From the NCBI GenBank assembly GCA_000181795.3, contig CM012954.1, positions 955,375 through 1,019,374 on the forward strand: a DNA stretch of 64,000 bases, written 5' to 3'. Shown here one piece after another: positions 1-13,300 of the stretch; the stretch's first letter is position 1; each line of letters opens with the position of its first letter. This DNA comes from Trichinella spiralis. Taxonomy: Eukaryota; Nematoda; Enoplea; Trichinellida; Trichinellidae. The notes below the pieces were generated by a model that did not search any database, had not been told where the DNA came from, and saw nothing but the letters and a program-made list of their open reading frames with translations. A program made the translations under genes and the position numbers.

Positions 1-1869
1 TAATCGTCTAGCAAAACAAGTATTTTATGTTCATTTAATGTTTTTGTCACCTAAAAGATAAGCTGAAAACTTATTTAAACTGGTTCTACCTTTAGCGAAG
101 ACATTTTCCGGCGATGTTCAGATGCAATCAGCACTTTGACAAAGAATTACCAACGCAAAATTTATGATATTAATTAATCTGTTATCAACATATTTTTTTC
201 ACCGCACATAACAATTGTCTTACAACTGTGAGAAAGCTGTTCGGTCAGTTGAAGTTTAAATTGAAAATTGTTGCTCAACTTACAGTACATTGTTCCAAAT
301 TTTACGCAAAACAAAACCAATACATAAAGCAAAATACATATATTAATATTTTATGTTTAAAATAATGATAGCAGAGCTCACACAGTTTCAGAACACTTCC
401 CATAAGAACAGAAATACAATATTCATTTACCTTTAAGGACTTTAATGACAAGGGCTGCTTCTGCTTCTTCTCATCTTCATCATAAATTCATACCGATGTC
501 GAGTATGCCAGAGAGCTGATATTTGCACAAACGTGTCTGCAACAGGTTGAACTTGCAAATGGAAAATTTGCTTATGAATGCAATGCGTCTACTTATCAAA
601 CAAGGATTTTGGATAAGAAATTAATTAATACAAAGCAGTTTTCCCTCATAAGCAAATAAAGATAAATTTAAATAATAAATTTCATTTTACGATGCATTTC
701 ATTTACGATACCATTGATTTTTATGTGAAAAATAAAATTCAAATAAAATGCAATCAAACTATCATGTTTTTCACATTTTACAAAAGCATTTTGCAACATC
801 ATGCAACTCATAAAAATGTGTTTTAATGTCTTCTTTATTCTTCTTTGAAAATTTTCAATAATTTCTCGATAATCAACAAATGTACTACAGTTTTGATATT
901 TTTCAATCGAATGCTTATATTTATTGATATTTCAGATAAATTTCGTTCAGACATCTTTTTCGAAAAAACATTGCCTAAAAATAACATACCATATTTCAGT
1001 TGATGAATTTAATTTTTACTTATTATTAACTTTTAAAATTACCGCTTAAATTAAAAACTGATCTTATTTTCTACCGGAAAAATAAGTGAAGTAGATACTA
1101 CTACCACCAATAAATGAAAGTTTCACAAGTCATATTATTGTCTCATATTGTATCACATCAAATATGAAGCACTGAATTAATAATTAATGCAATTTTTATA
1201 CGCATTTCGTTAAAACACAATTGAATAATTAAAATCAGCTTAAGCATGCTCAATAAGAGGCACATGCTTTTTTTTCATATAATAGCAACTGCTTGTTGTT
1301 CATTCTTGCGATAAGTGAAATAACATTCGGCATGTTCTTTGCAAATTGTAAAGAGAAAAGTTTTCCATGCAACAATGAAATAGTAATAAACATGTGCCCT
1401 TCAACATGTTGACATACACTAAACAAGCCAACTGAAATAAGTGTTATGATCTGAAAAGTGATCACAGATGGGTTCTTAAACGAATAACATTTGCTTCAAA
1501 GGACACTTTAGTGCAAGTTTAATTTGTTTATTGTAATGCTTTGTTTCTCACATTCTTGTGATACTATTCACTTTAAATGTATTTATCTTAAGTAGGCTTG
1601 TAATGAAAAAAAAATTATTACTACAGCTGTAATTATCAGTTTTTCAATAAAAAAAGTGGAGCCTCTGGTTGCAAAGCAAATGATGAATGGATATCAAGCC
1701 AATCACCATCAAGCATATACCCAATCAGCAGTTTCTTTGATGTTGCTCTCATTCGGAGTTCAATTCTGCTTTTCATCTAGACTTGCTGTTCTGTCAGAGA
1801 ACAGGTTGAACAGCACTCAGTTTATGAACTAGTTTGCTTTAGACAACCTTCGAGGTTCCCATTGAATAA

Positions 1870-1980
1870 GGCATATAAAGATCAAACGTCATTGTAGGAT
1901 AATAGCGTGTTTGCATCAAAGTCCTCTTTTCACTTCTCTTGCCACTCTTGAACAAATAAATCACTGATAACATCATTTCA
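1870..1980 (+). promoter_or_regulatory. Candidate promoter and 5' leader exon of the SLC6 gene
   Basis: A TATA-like box (TATAAAG, 1874-1880) is followed about 100 bases later by a strong donor, CA|GTAAGTAAAA at 1980/1981. The only gene downstream on this strand begins with an ATG placed directly behind a 3' splice site (5264/5265), so a non-coding leader exon here, spliced over a 3.3-kb intron, would supply the 5' UTR. Trans-splicing of a spliced leader onto 5265 is the alternative. There is no direct transcript evidence. Confidence 0.3.
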
Positions 1981-3580
1981 GTAAGTAAAATTTTTAAAGT
2001 AATATTTTTCACATCAAAACAATGCGATCTGTTGAATATCTGTTACAAAGCCGTCGATTGCATTCTTGCGCATGCTATGCACAATCATGCACAACAACTG
2101 CACAATAGCTTATACATGAAAAACATTTAACCCATGCAAACATTTTTATCAGCATGCCATTTTTTTACCCAACTTATTCATAAAATTTCATCCATTACTG
2201 TAAAGTTTGCCGTGCAATTCAAATTTATTACATGAATCTATCTATTACTTATTGCTTTAATAAAAATACTCTATTTTTAAAAGTGAATTCATTCTAGATG
2301 TAAAATTCAACCCTACAATAGCTATTTCTTAATCATAATTTTAAGAATTAACTGACAATTGTTTGACAATCTGTACCAGATTAAAAATTTATCTTTCTAA
2401 TATAGAAATGTTAATAAAATGTAAACGTTATGAAAATATAACTGGAATGTCATCAATAAATTTTCACTTTTAAAAATATATGGTGTACAATTAAAGATAT
2501 TAGCATATAATTTGTTCATTTCAAACTGAATTTTCGTTCATAAGACCAATGTTGATTAATTTTTCAATCATTTTACTTTGTGAATAAAAAAATTTATAAT
2601 TTAAACAAGTTATCTTATGCATTTGAATGCTGTGAATGGATATTCAATCAAATGAATATCTTTAAAAATTGAAATTTTCTTTCTTCTAAATTTTCACAGA
2701 ATAAACCGAAAATACTAAATTAAAATGAGATTCAAATGTATTTTGTTTACAGAGATTAGCATTAATTTTTATAGTTCATTTCCTCTGCTGAACTACTGCA
2801 ATTGTATTATTAGCTTAATTTGGTTGCTATTGAACAGCTGAATAATTGCTGCTCACCTGAACTTTCACAGCGGTCACAAATGCGGTTGATTGGCTGTAGT
2901 TTGATGAATCAGGTGACCTTAACCAGCAATTTGGGCAAATTTGAAAAAATTTTCCAATTGTTAAAAATAAATGCATTTAATGTGCGAAAATTTTATTTGT
3001 TGAAAAATATATTCATTGAAAATCTACATTCTCTGCACATGCCCTGCGATGTACTGTAAGTGCAATTGTTTTCCATACCTTTATTTACTCTTCTTTCAGC
3101 TGATTATATTTTCAACTGAAGAATTTTGAAATTCTGAACTTTTATAACTAATTTTTATTATAAATTCATTCATTCATCTTTTTTTTAAAAAAATATTTAT
3201 CGAATACGTATGTTATCGTTAAAAGTTACATTTAAAAAGTTGTTCAGAGAACAAGTTCACATGCTGCATGCTGTATCTTCTCTATCTACATCATATTTCA
3301 TAAATTTGCTCTGTCACCATTTATGCTTTATTTTCCTAATTTATATACTTCTACAATGGGTGCAATTAATTTCTTTTTTTTTGCATCTTAAACATTGTAA
3401 AGCTTCCATGCATTCCTAATTTGCTAGTTGCTTTAGAAGACTATTTTTCAAAACAAAAAAAAATAAAATGGCAAGAATTTGACTTAATTCATGTAATAAA
3501 TAGATGATAGTTTTTTTGAAGGCAAGTATTGAAAAGTTTCTGCATCATCATGAGCATAATAAGCAAGAGGCGCATTTCCA

Positions 3581-3607
3581 TTTGTTTGTTTGTTTGTTTG
3601 TTTGTTT
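3581..3607. repeat. (TTTG)n microsatellite
   Basis: About seven TTTG units lie in non-coding DNA upstream of the transporter gene. They explain the apparently hydrophobic open frame over 3529-3852. Confidence 0.8.
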
Positions 3608-5264
3608 ACTTGTTTACTTGTTGGGAAAAAAGTTTTCTTAGAATATCAGTTTCACTATCATTGTTACGCTTTGAAATCTTGCGAACAGGAAAAGTGAACC
3701 GGCTCAACATGATATGGTTTTCGGTTGCTCGCTTAATTCCTCACGCTTCTCAACTGGCATTGCCGGTATTTTTTATTGAACTTAGAGCTACCAATCCTCA
3801 AGCAGTCTCTGAAACGCTAACTGAACATCCGTACTGGTTAGAGATTACTTGAATAAACACGCTTCTAACTGCTTTTGCTGTCTGTAAATGCAAACAGCAG
3901 AAATTGACCAGTTCAAATATGCAGATCAATAAATCATATGGACGATCAGAGAAAGAAAGAGAAAAGGGGGAAGGGGTTGAGAAAATAGCGGATGCTTTAC
4001 GTGATTCACGATTATTACATAATCAAAGAAAAGAAACGCAATTACCAATAAACATTTTCATTATAATTCACATAAAAACATAATTCTATATTATTTAAAT
4101 TGATTATTATTATTTTGCGTGGTAAAATTTGAAATACAATTTCATTTTAATGCATGAAAATAGTTTTATTGAACAAACTCTGAAAGCATAACGGATGGAA
4201 GAACATTTTAATTTTTTAATGCACAATATTTTATTCAGTGGTTCAAATAAAAAATAAAAATTATACTTTATTAAACTATTTAAGCAAAGAAAGAAGTCAA
4301 TTAGTTTAGGAACTTTAAAAATTGGATTCAATTCGAATGTACTGTACAAATATGAAATTTGCCTATTTAAATTTGATTTTTGAACCGAGTTAAAATTGAA
4401 AGGATTAAATTAAAATTTCTTGTTATTTTTGAAAAAAGAAATTAAAGTTTGCAGCTATCAGCATCTGAAACTTTTCACTAAAAAAGTCAATAAACATGAA
4501 ACATTTGATTAACGGCATTTCAAAAAAGATAACAGCAAAGATGATAGTACTGTGTTATTTATGCCTGAAATTATTATCATTTTCAAATGTTTCAATAAAA
4601 TGTGAAGCAGATGAATCACTAAGCTTGCTAATTGAGCGTCCGCTGTTTGCACATTCTTACTCAAACTGAATCAGTACACTCAACTCATGACATATGGATT
4701 TTTGCTTACTGCTTTTGAAATTATACATACTTTACAAGCAGATTATTTCTTTACTGGAATACGCAGAATACTTGAAATACTTGAATCATAAATGCGTATA
4801 TTGACCATATGAAACGCCCATATCTACTGATAAAGTATTGTCGTCTCCTTGATGAAGTATTGAAAGAACCCCATTATTATGGTAAACAATTTGAATAGAA
4901 TTCGGATACTTTTACTGAAAGTACCATCGACAAAATTGGTGCTACTTCCCAAATGGGCCATCTCACTTCTTCCATTTTCTTCTTTCTGTCTCAATTTATC
5001 TTCTATTCCTTGTTTGTTATTCTTTTTCCTTTCTCCTGCACTCATTTCTGTTAACCTGCATCTGCATGCACAGTCTACTGCATGCATGATTCAAAGCTGA
5101 AAATTCAAACTGCTTACAGACAACAAAAGTGTTTTTCACAATCCCAGTTTGCATTTGCACTTCTTCAATAAATATTTACTAAAAAGTTTACTTATTGCGT
5201 GAAAAATATGAATTTGAACAAAATTTTCAAAAACTGATGTTAAGAAAAAGATTTCTTATTTCAG

Positions 5265-8020
5265 ATGGGCTTGTCAGAAAACTTTGAAGAACAGCGACAG
5301 CCTTTTGATGAAAGCAAGTCCATCACTGACAACAAGGACTCATCACTGGTCACTTTGAACAAAAAATGGTCATTAGCTAATTCTAAAACTATACCAAGAG
5401 AAACGTGGACAAATACTTTTGAATTTATTCTCTCTTGCATTGGCTATTCCGTTGGACTTGGAAATATTTGGCGTTTTCCTTATCTTTGCTATCAAAATGG
5501 AGGAGGTAAATCAGTTACTTCATAAACTATTTGTTATAAAAACATAAAAAATATCTAAATGCATGAATTTTTACATAGCCTTTATTAATCTCATACTAAG
5601 TATTTAAAAAGTAAACATTATATAAAATAAATAGACAATTCATCTTTTCAATTGATTAATTTTTTAAATTATTATTACTACATTCGATTATTTAGGCGCG
5701 TTCCTTATTCCATACGTCATATCATTGGTGTTTTGCGGCATACCCATGTTTGTATTGGAAGCATCATGGGGTCAATTGCTAAGTATTGGTGGCCTTGGGA
5801 TGTGGGAACTTTGCCCGATACTAAAAGGTAAAGTATACCATGGAAGTAATTATCAAGAAAGAACAATTTTATTGTAAATGTTGAATGCTTTTAGGAGCCG
5901 GAATTGCCGCCACCGTTTGCGCATTTTGGCTGAATATTTATTACATAGTAGTTCTGGCTTGGGCTCTTATTTACTTTTTTTATTCTTTTTATAATGTTCC
6001 TTGGGGTGATTGCAATAATTGGTGGAATACTGAAAAATGTGTTCCTGAATATGGCTGTCGATCATTGAATGAAACTTTGAAAACATTTTACAATACTAGC
6101 GATCTTAGCCAATATGAAATCTCAAATTTCAATTCATCTCTTCTGCCTGCAAATTTAACGCTGTGCAATGAAAATTCAACACAGGCTGTTCGAGAATTTT
6201 GGGAGTAATCAGAAGATTAAAAAATTATTCAACATCATCTAACTTACCACTTTTAGGAGAAACGTTCTTCATATTTCAAATGGAATTGAAGAACCTGGAT
6301 CAATAATTTGGCAACTTAGTCTCGCACTTTTTGTTGCATGGGCATTGTGCTATTTTGCAATTTTCAAAGGAATTAAATGGACTGGAAAAGTAAAAATAGA
6401 AATAATGATTAAATTTTTTGGTTTCTAAATTTAAATAATTTTCAGGTACTTTATGTAACAGCTCTTTTTCCCTACGTCATTCTGCTAGTTCTATTTTTTC
6501 GAGGTGTGACTCTTCCTGGAGCTGGAAACGGCATTTACTTTTATTTGGCTCCAGATTTTTCAAAACTCTCCGATTCCAATGTAAATTAAACTTAAATTTG
6601 GACTTCTTTAAAATAACTCTGTGATATAATTCCAGGTATGGATAGACGCGGTCACGCAAATATTCTTTACATATGGACTAGCACTGGGAGCAATAGTAGC
6701 ATTGGGAAGTTATAACAATTACCACAACGGAATAGTAAAGTGAGTTTTCTGTGAAGTTTCATTTCGAAGCATTTTTTACAAGCACAATCAATTTAACAGG
6801 CAAGCCGCTCTAATATGCATACTGGACAGCTCAACAAGTTTTTTTACGGGATTTGTAGTGTTTTCTTTCATCGGTTACATGGCGTATGAACAGAACCAAC
6901 CCGTCGATCAAGTAGCAATGTCTGGTAAATTTTTTTTTTCTGGAAAAAATATTTAAACTGTTTTCATCATGTTTTGTCAATTTTAGGGCCTGGTTTACTT
7001 TTCCTAGCGTACCCATCTGGTATTCTGAAACTTCCTGGGGCTGCTGTTTGGTCTGCACTGTTTTTTCTTATGGTCATTTTAATTGGAATTGATTCACAGG
7101 TTATTAAACTACAAAATTAATTGAAAATAATAACCACAACAATAATAATGATAATATACTGGAAGTTTGTTTTAGTTTTGCACAATGGAAGGCTTTTTTA
7201 CAGCTCTAATTGACGAATTTCCAAGGATATTTCGCAGAAAATATGGTAGAGAGATTTTTATATTTATCATTTGTTTCCTTTCCTACTTAATCGGACTAAG
7301 CATGACTTGTGAAGTAAGTTAACTTTGACTAGTGCGCTGAATAACGCTTATTTGTTAAAAACAATTTGTTGATCAACAGGGTGGAATGTATGTATTTAAA
7401 ATTTTTGATTTTTACGGTGCAAGTGGCTGGGTTCTCTTGTGGCTCTTGTTCTTCGAATGTATCGCTATATCCTGGTGTTACGGTGAGTACTCCATTTGTC
7501 TTAGCTTTTAGAAAAACTCGTTCAAGTTTAGGTTTGAATAAATGGTATGAAAATTTAAAAGATATGGTTGGCTATTACCCAAGTCTGTGGTGGAAGTTTT
7601 GTTGGGGATTCTCATGTCCAGCAGTGTGCTTCGTAATTATAATCAAAAACATTTCCACATTACATTACATCCATTAATAGACCATTTCAGGGCGTTACAT
7701 TGTTCAGTTTAATAAAATATGAAGGACCAAAATATCCAAATTACACCTTTCCTACTTGGGCGCATGTAATTGGCTGGTTGATGTCAATATCCTCTATGAT
7801 ATGCATACCAGTTTATGCTATCTATTTGTACATAGCCACACCGGGCTCATTCCGACATGTAAGAATTTCATTTTGGTTTACATTTTTCAGCAATTAACAT
7901 AGTGCGAATATTTAGAAAATGAAAATCCTAGTTTCTCCAGATGTAGATATAGCTGCACTGAGATTTAGCAACTGTTGCGATGCTCTTCCCATGAGTGAAG
8001 CAGATACCACGGCAAAGTGA
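5265..8020 (+). CDS. SLC6 sodium/chloride-coupled neurotransmitter transporter, GABA-transporter type
   Basis: Thirteen exons: 5265-5505, 5696-5827, 5895-6204, 6257-6389, 6446-6580, 6636-6739, 6800-6924, 6987-7099, 7176-7313, 7380-7482, 7532-7632, 7691-7858, 7916-8020. Together they give 1908 nt and 635 aa, the usual SLC6 length. The TM1 motif [18 protein letters not shown], the TM3 stretch FWLNIYYIV, the TM6-7 motifs [10 protein letters not shown] and [10 protein letters not shown], and GIDSQFCTMEG with EGGMYVF are all present, with a large glycosylated loop (NET, NTS, NSS, NLT) after TM3. The closest family by eye is GAT/betaine carriers; the TM1 glycine diagnostic of GABA carriers is kept. 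The expected role is Na/Cl-driven uptake of GABA or a related amino compound at the plasma membrane. The start is fixed by an acceptor immediately before the ATG. The last exon (34 codons) is the least certain because an earlier CAG acceptor would stop at once. Exact substrate is inferred. Confidence 0.93.
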
Positions 8021-8997
8021 AAAAGAAATTGGAAGATTTCAAGCGGTGACAATTAAATAGATGATGGACATTATGACAATATATTTTAGATTAACTATGA
8101 CAATGATACTTGTTGTTATCAAACGTTTAAAAGCAAGCTCACTCATTTATCATTTCAAATGAAAATAACATATTATAAAACACTAGATGTTTGAAATTTT
8201 GCGCAATAGCAAATGCAGACAGAATTTTCAAGTAGTTGTAGTGGCTTTTAATTTTGCTGTTCACAGAACTTTTCATTTACCATTTTATGCTTGTAAAGTT
8301 TTTTAATGAGTAAAAACAAATCAAAAGACGCAGCCATTTTTGCATTAAAAAGGAAAATTGTACGCTTCTGCTGATTTTAAACATTTCGTATTCGTTCCAA
8401 CAATGAACCGAAATTTTCAGGCATTTTGTATAGAAATGATTTCTTAAATTATGCATTATTTCAACATACACATGTGTTTAAATTATTTTAACTGTAATTT
8501 ATATTTTCTTTTATTACACTAATAAATTTTCCTACATTAATTGCTCTATCTAAATGTCAGTAGATTAATCTTAAAAGTAGTCACTACCGTATAAGGAATT
8601 ATTGAGTTTACAAAATGAAACGGACACTGAACTGAAAACCAACTACCAAATCAAAAATAAACTTTAAAAAATACAAGTAAAGATTCACTGCGCATTAGTG
8701 CAAAGCATCTTCATATTGATTGTTACAGTTTTATTTTAGCAAAAGTTTGCCCCTTTTGCTTTACAAATTCATGGATTATTTGAAAGACAGTTATAGCACC
8801 TTGTCATTATGACACGAATTTTTACAATCATATTTTAAGCAAGAGGTGCAGCGCTGTATTGGTATAAAAATTATTGATAAACGATAAAGAAAGAATGCAA
8901 ATGTAATAAAATTTTTCATACTTTGAATAATATGACAACATTTCTAATAGAAATAAACGAAAAAAGAAATTTTCATACTTTTATGCTATGTGAAAAT
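8021..8997. other. 3' flanks of two convergent genes
   Basis: This is the non-coding interval between the transporter (+) and the insulin gene (-), so it should hold both 3' UTRs. Several AATAAA-like sites are present on both strands, but none can be singled out. No coding signal was seen. Confidence 0.5.
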
Positions 8998-10313
8998 TCA
9001 TTGGTTATTGCAACAAAATGAACGCATGTATGCGTATGAACACGATCGTATGCAGCATTCTTCAACAATTCCTCTTCTAGCTCTTTTCAATCTGTGCGCT
9101 CCTCTATGACCGAAATCCGTCTCTTCCAGTGACGTCAAACAATCGTCTGCAACCGCATTTCCATAAATGGCATCATCGAAATTCTCTGATTCTGAAATAT
9201 AAATTAATTTACTTTATCAGCAATTAAAAATTTGCATCCATCATTAAATTTTCTGCCTTAATGAGGTAGGCATTCAATTCTTCCATAAAATTAAATTGTT
9301 TTCATACATCGGATGCGATCAAATTCGACTTAATTCTATTTTTTACTTGAATGTGTATATAATAAAGTATTGAATAAAAAAACAAGCAAATCCTCTCTCT
9401 CTCTCTCTCTCTCTCAGTAGCATATTTTGAAATCAACATTGCAGTGCTTCATAAGTGCACATAAGCATTGTTGCATTTGAGCAATTCTTATCTTATCTTG
9501 TTTTCACCACCACTTCAATAATACTCCATGCGCTACAGATAATTGCAAGCTCAATGCAAATTTTCATTATTCACGTTTTGAAGAAAATTTTTATTAAATA
9601 ACTGCAAAAGAATTTTTTAATGTCTATTCTATTTCCATTATTTGCTAAAGAGTGAAAATTAAATCATTACCATTATCGACGGCTTAATTAATTGTAGAAC
9701 ATATATTGTAAATAATTAGCAAGCAGTTTGCGCGGTTAACAACAACATAAAGCAACAATTGTGCAAGGAAAGTCACGATGAAAGAAAAGATAATTAAGTA
9801 GCACTGCATTTGGCAAGCCAAGGAAGAGGTAAGGGGTCCATTAAACATAACTTTTGCAATACATGGAAAACAACTCTAATTTTAAAATTGCGCGATTTCA
9901 CTTTATCCAAAATAAAGTTTTGCAATTTTAATTTTAAATTTACGCAACTTATTTTAAGAATTTTAAATGGAAACGTAGAATTTATTTTAACAGTAATCAG
10001 TTGTAATAAGAAAAAATTATCACAAAAAATGGCAGTTTAATATTATCACTTTTAAGTTTGTATCTAATAAAAATAAAATAATCAGAAGTTTCATACTTTT
10101 TTGCTTTTCAATATCGTGATGACCACGGCCGTTGAAGCAGTCATTGCAGACGATTTTCATCATTTTCACCAAATTTTCTCCGCATAATCTCATATTGTCA
10201 GTCATTGTATAGCCAGGATGAAATAGCAGAGACATGATCAAGAGTGTTTTGATTATTATGCTAAAATTTGAGCAACAACGGCCATCAGACCTATTCATAT
10301 TTTTCATATTCAT
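8998..10313 (-). CDS. Insulin-like prohormone with B chain, C peptide and A chain
   Basis: Two exons on the minus strand, 10313-10097 and 9191-8998, are joined across a 905-base intron with donor A|GTATGA and acceptor TTTCAG, giving 136 aa. Exon 1 encodes a hydrophobic signal region and a B chain (RLCGENLVKMMKIVCNDC) with the insulin CG-x2-L spacing and 12 residues between the two canonical cysteines. Exon 2 encodes a C peptide, the basic processing site KRARR, and an A chain starting GIVEECC with cysteines at A6, A7, A11 and A20. One extra cysteine in B (VCNDC) and one in A (FCC) would form a fourth disulfide, as in C. elegans INS-6. Unlike that type, a full C peptide with dibasic sites is kept, and it carries an unpaired cysteine. 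It should act as a secreted ligand for the insulin/IGF (DAF-2-type) receptor. An acceptor lies 9 nt before the ATG. Confidence 0.9.
9393..9415. repeat. (CT)n microsatellite in the insulin intron
   Basis: An uninterrupted CT tract ends in CAG on the plus strand. It mimics a 3' splice site, but the host gene is on the other strand. Confidence 0.8.
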
Positions 10314-13300
10314 TCGACAAATCTGAAATTAAAAAATAAATCATTAGCATTATTTATTAAAACTGTGCATTGATAATATATTACATTACACACTTAAATG
10401 GAAGTTTTCATTTTTATTCACTTTCTATTTCCTGCTTTCTGCTCATTTGTTAAATAATAAGACATTTCAGAGGCAACAGTTTTGGTATTTTGAACAAATA
10501 TTTTGAAAACAAGTGTAATTTTGAATAAAATTTATTTGAAAACAACATTATAAACGCGCATATTACAAAAAATTTAGTTGTTGCGTATAAGTTTTCAGTG
10601 ACTTTTATTTTAAACCACAAACAGCTTAACTTTATGAAATAAACTGTTTCCTGTAAATAGGAGAAAACAGTTCAAAGAAGAAATATTTTTGAAAACAGAA
10701 ACGAATATATATATTTGCCGATGCAGCAATTCTTTAACTTTTATTAAAAATTAAGCGCACGTGTATAGAAGCTGCACTGAGCATTATTACAAAAAGAGAG
10801 AGTTGTCTAGAACATTAAAATATTGTTTAAATATATAGAATACTTAAAAAAAACAATTTTTCTCTTCTCTAATAAGTATTTAATAGCAGAAAATAATCTG
10901 ATTTAATCATTTATAATAGAAGATTTAAAAAATGCACAGTACAACTTGCATAATGTTATATGCTGTAGAAAAGATATGCACTGAAAAACAATATTCATTT
11001 GATAAATGATTGATTATTCATATTTAAATATTCGAATAATTAAAAAATTCATTGCTTTACCATTTGCAACATTTAAACTGCTTAAAGTATTAAAATGAAA
11101 ATGCAAAACCTACTTACTATGCTAAGCTTTTCAGTTTCTAATCAAAATTATTGCAGTACTGTTTTTGTCAGTAGTAGCGCAAGCAGTGCTGTTGCTTCAG
11201 AAGCAAACTTTTGAATTTGTAGTAATGGACAGGATAAAAGAGATCAGATAAATTCAAAATCTGTAGAATCAGAAGAAAACAACAGTTCTTCTACAAGATC
11301 TATTGTTCATTCAATGTGAGAAGAAGAATTTGAAACCGTCAACTTTCGTATGCAAATACGTGTATATATCTAAACAGAACAGCGAGCACCTGTTACTACA
11401 ACTTGATGGTTGAAAATGAAAGCCTTTATAAAATGAAGGTTATTTAAAGTTATCACGGTTAAACTAATGCGTACGTAAATATATGCACATATTAAAAGAA
11501 GTAATTTCTTTAAATCTTTAAAAATGCAATGCCATTAAACAATTTCATTCATATTAATGATGATGAAATATCATTTTTTAATGATAAAAGGCGGAAATAT
11601 TTATCGAATTGAAAACAGAAATATACAAATCAAATATGGCAATTAGAATGTTTGAAGCGAAGCTTGAAGACTATTTCTTAGGTACTTAGTATCAAATTTG
11701 CAGCCGAACGTCACCTTCATGGTAGATTTGCCAGTGATGTAATTGGCGGCAATTTATTTAATTCATCCATAATGCAGTTTTAAATTGCAGAATAATGTAT
11801 TTGTGTGGAATTAAATTGAGGTAAATTTATAAGACGTTCAACGTCATGATATTTCTTTCAACCCACATGAATTATTAACATCAGGATAATAAGCGTAAAA
11901 TTGTCAATTGATTCTTGACGAAAGAAATTACAGAGTAAAACTGAAAAGAACAATACAATTGTCTATTTTTTAATATTCATGCTTACTTTTTACAACTATA
12001 AGCGCATCACTTATTACATTTATTATCATTATTACTGTTGTCGTTGTTGTTGTTGTTGATGATGGCATTGTACATTGTTCAAATTTGAATTAATATCACA
12101 TTTCATTAATGGGAAAAAATTAAAATTTTTATCGAATTAATCAGGTTGTTTAATTCTAAGTTACCAAGTGAAAAGATGTGCATTACAAAAATGAAAATAC
12201 AACTTTATATGTATACTTGTATGTGAAAGAAACTTTGTCAAAAACTCACTTGATTTTCTGTCTGAACGTCTGATGTTGCTGCAGAGTAAAAAAATCGTAT
12301 CTCACCACGTCGAAAATATGAATTATATAATTTAATATTTAATCAAAGAAGACAAAATTCAAATAGAATTAAATATTGAAAATAATGATTATTTTTGGCA
12401 ATTTTCTCCTGTATAGACAATGTCAATTTTGATTTGATGCAAAAATTTATGATAACAAAAAGTGAACGTCAATATTGGATTATTAATAATAATAATAATA
12501 ATAATCAACACTCTGCTTCATACGCCCACATTCACTTGGAAAATATTCAAATGTTTTACAAGATGGGCAATTTTGAGAAAATTTTGAATAAATTTTTAAT
12601 TCACCAAAAATCAATTCTACTTGAAATAGACGATTGGAATTTATGATGAAAAGTATTCAAACATTATTTTCCATTTTTCCGTATACCGCTGCGTATGAAG
12701 TTTCTGAATTTGAACATTAGCATTATTTATAAAATAACTGATCTTTCGAAAAAGAGGTAAATCGCTTGAAAGCTTTGAATAATTAATTTTTCAAAAAACA
12801 ATTTTTAAATTTAAATCATTTTTAACAATAATAATAACACTTAATAATCGTTCCCCTCCGTCAGAATAGAATATGTGATAATTTTTCCACTTCAATGGGA
12901 TGAATTTTGAATGAGGAAAAAGAAAAAAAATGCAAATTTCTCATTTGACGAACATCCTTTTTATCAATTGTGAATGGTCGGTTGTTCAAAATGGCGGTAG
13001 ATACTTATTTAAATCTGACGACTGAAAGATAGTTTTAATACAACTCATGCAGAATAAAGCTACTTACTCAGAATTGAAAAAGCACAAGAAATTCCGTATG
13101 TGTGTGTGTGTGAAATAATCCTAGACTCGATTAAGCTGAACAAAAAAATGACGACTATAAAATCAGCAGAAGTTCAATTTGCATGGAAAATTCGCTTTTT
13201 GACTTAAATAAAGCAGCTTCAATGAAGCCCGACATTTTAAAATGAAGCTTCAACAGCAAATAATTTTGGATAAATTTTGTCATTTTTTCATTTGTCCTCT

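Larger units (their letters stand above)
1..5264. other. Upstream region, mostly non-coding
   Basis: This AT-rich stretch has no gene I can defend. Three items stand out. At 96-177 (+) a T-rich acceptor is followed by 27 in-frame codons and a stop, which could be the last exon of a gene entering from the left (weak). At about 430-480 the minus strand has a short acidic/lysine-rich reading frame ending in an AAG|GTAAAT donor, also weak. At 1870-1980 there is a candidate promoter and leader exon, listed separately. Open frames at 2820-3059, 3210-3419 and 3529-3852 lack splice context or recognisable protein and are most likely chance. Confidence 0.5.

Noticed and set aside
3529-3852. Plus-strand frame of 107 codons with a hydrophobic start
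   Set aside because: The hydrophobic part is the TTTG microsatellite; a frame of this length is expected by chance in this composition.
9393-9420. CT tract ending in CAG, apparently a plus-strand 3' splice site
   Set aside because: There is no plus-strand exon after it; it lies in the intron of the minus-strand insulin gene.
12395-12646. Plus-strand frame of 83 codons with an asparagine run
   Set aside because: The run is an AAT microsatellite in AT-rich intergenic DNA with no splice or start context.
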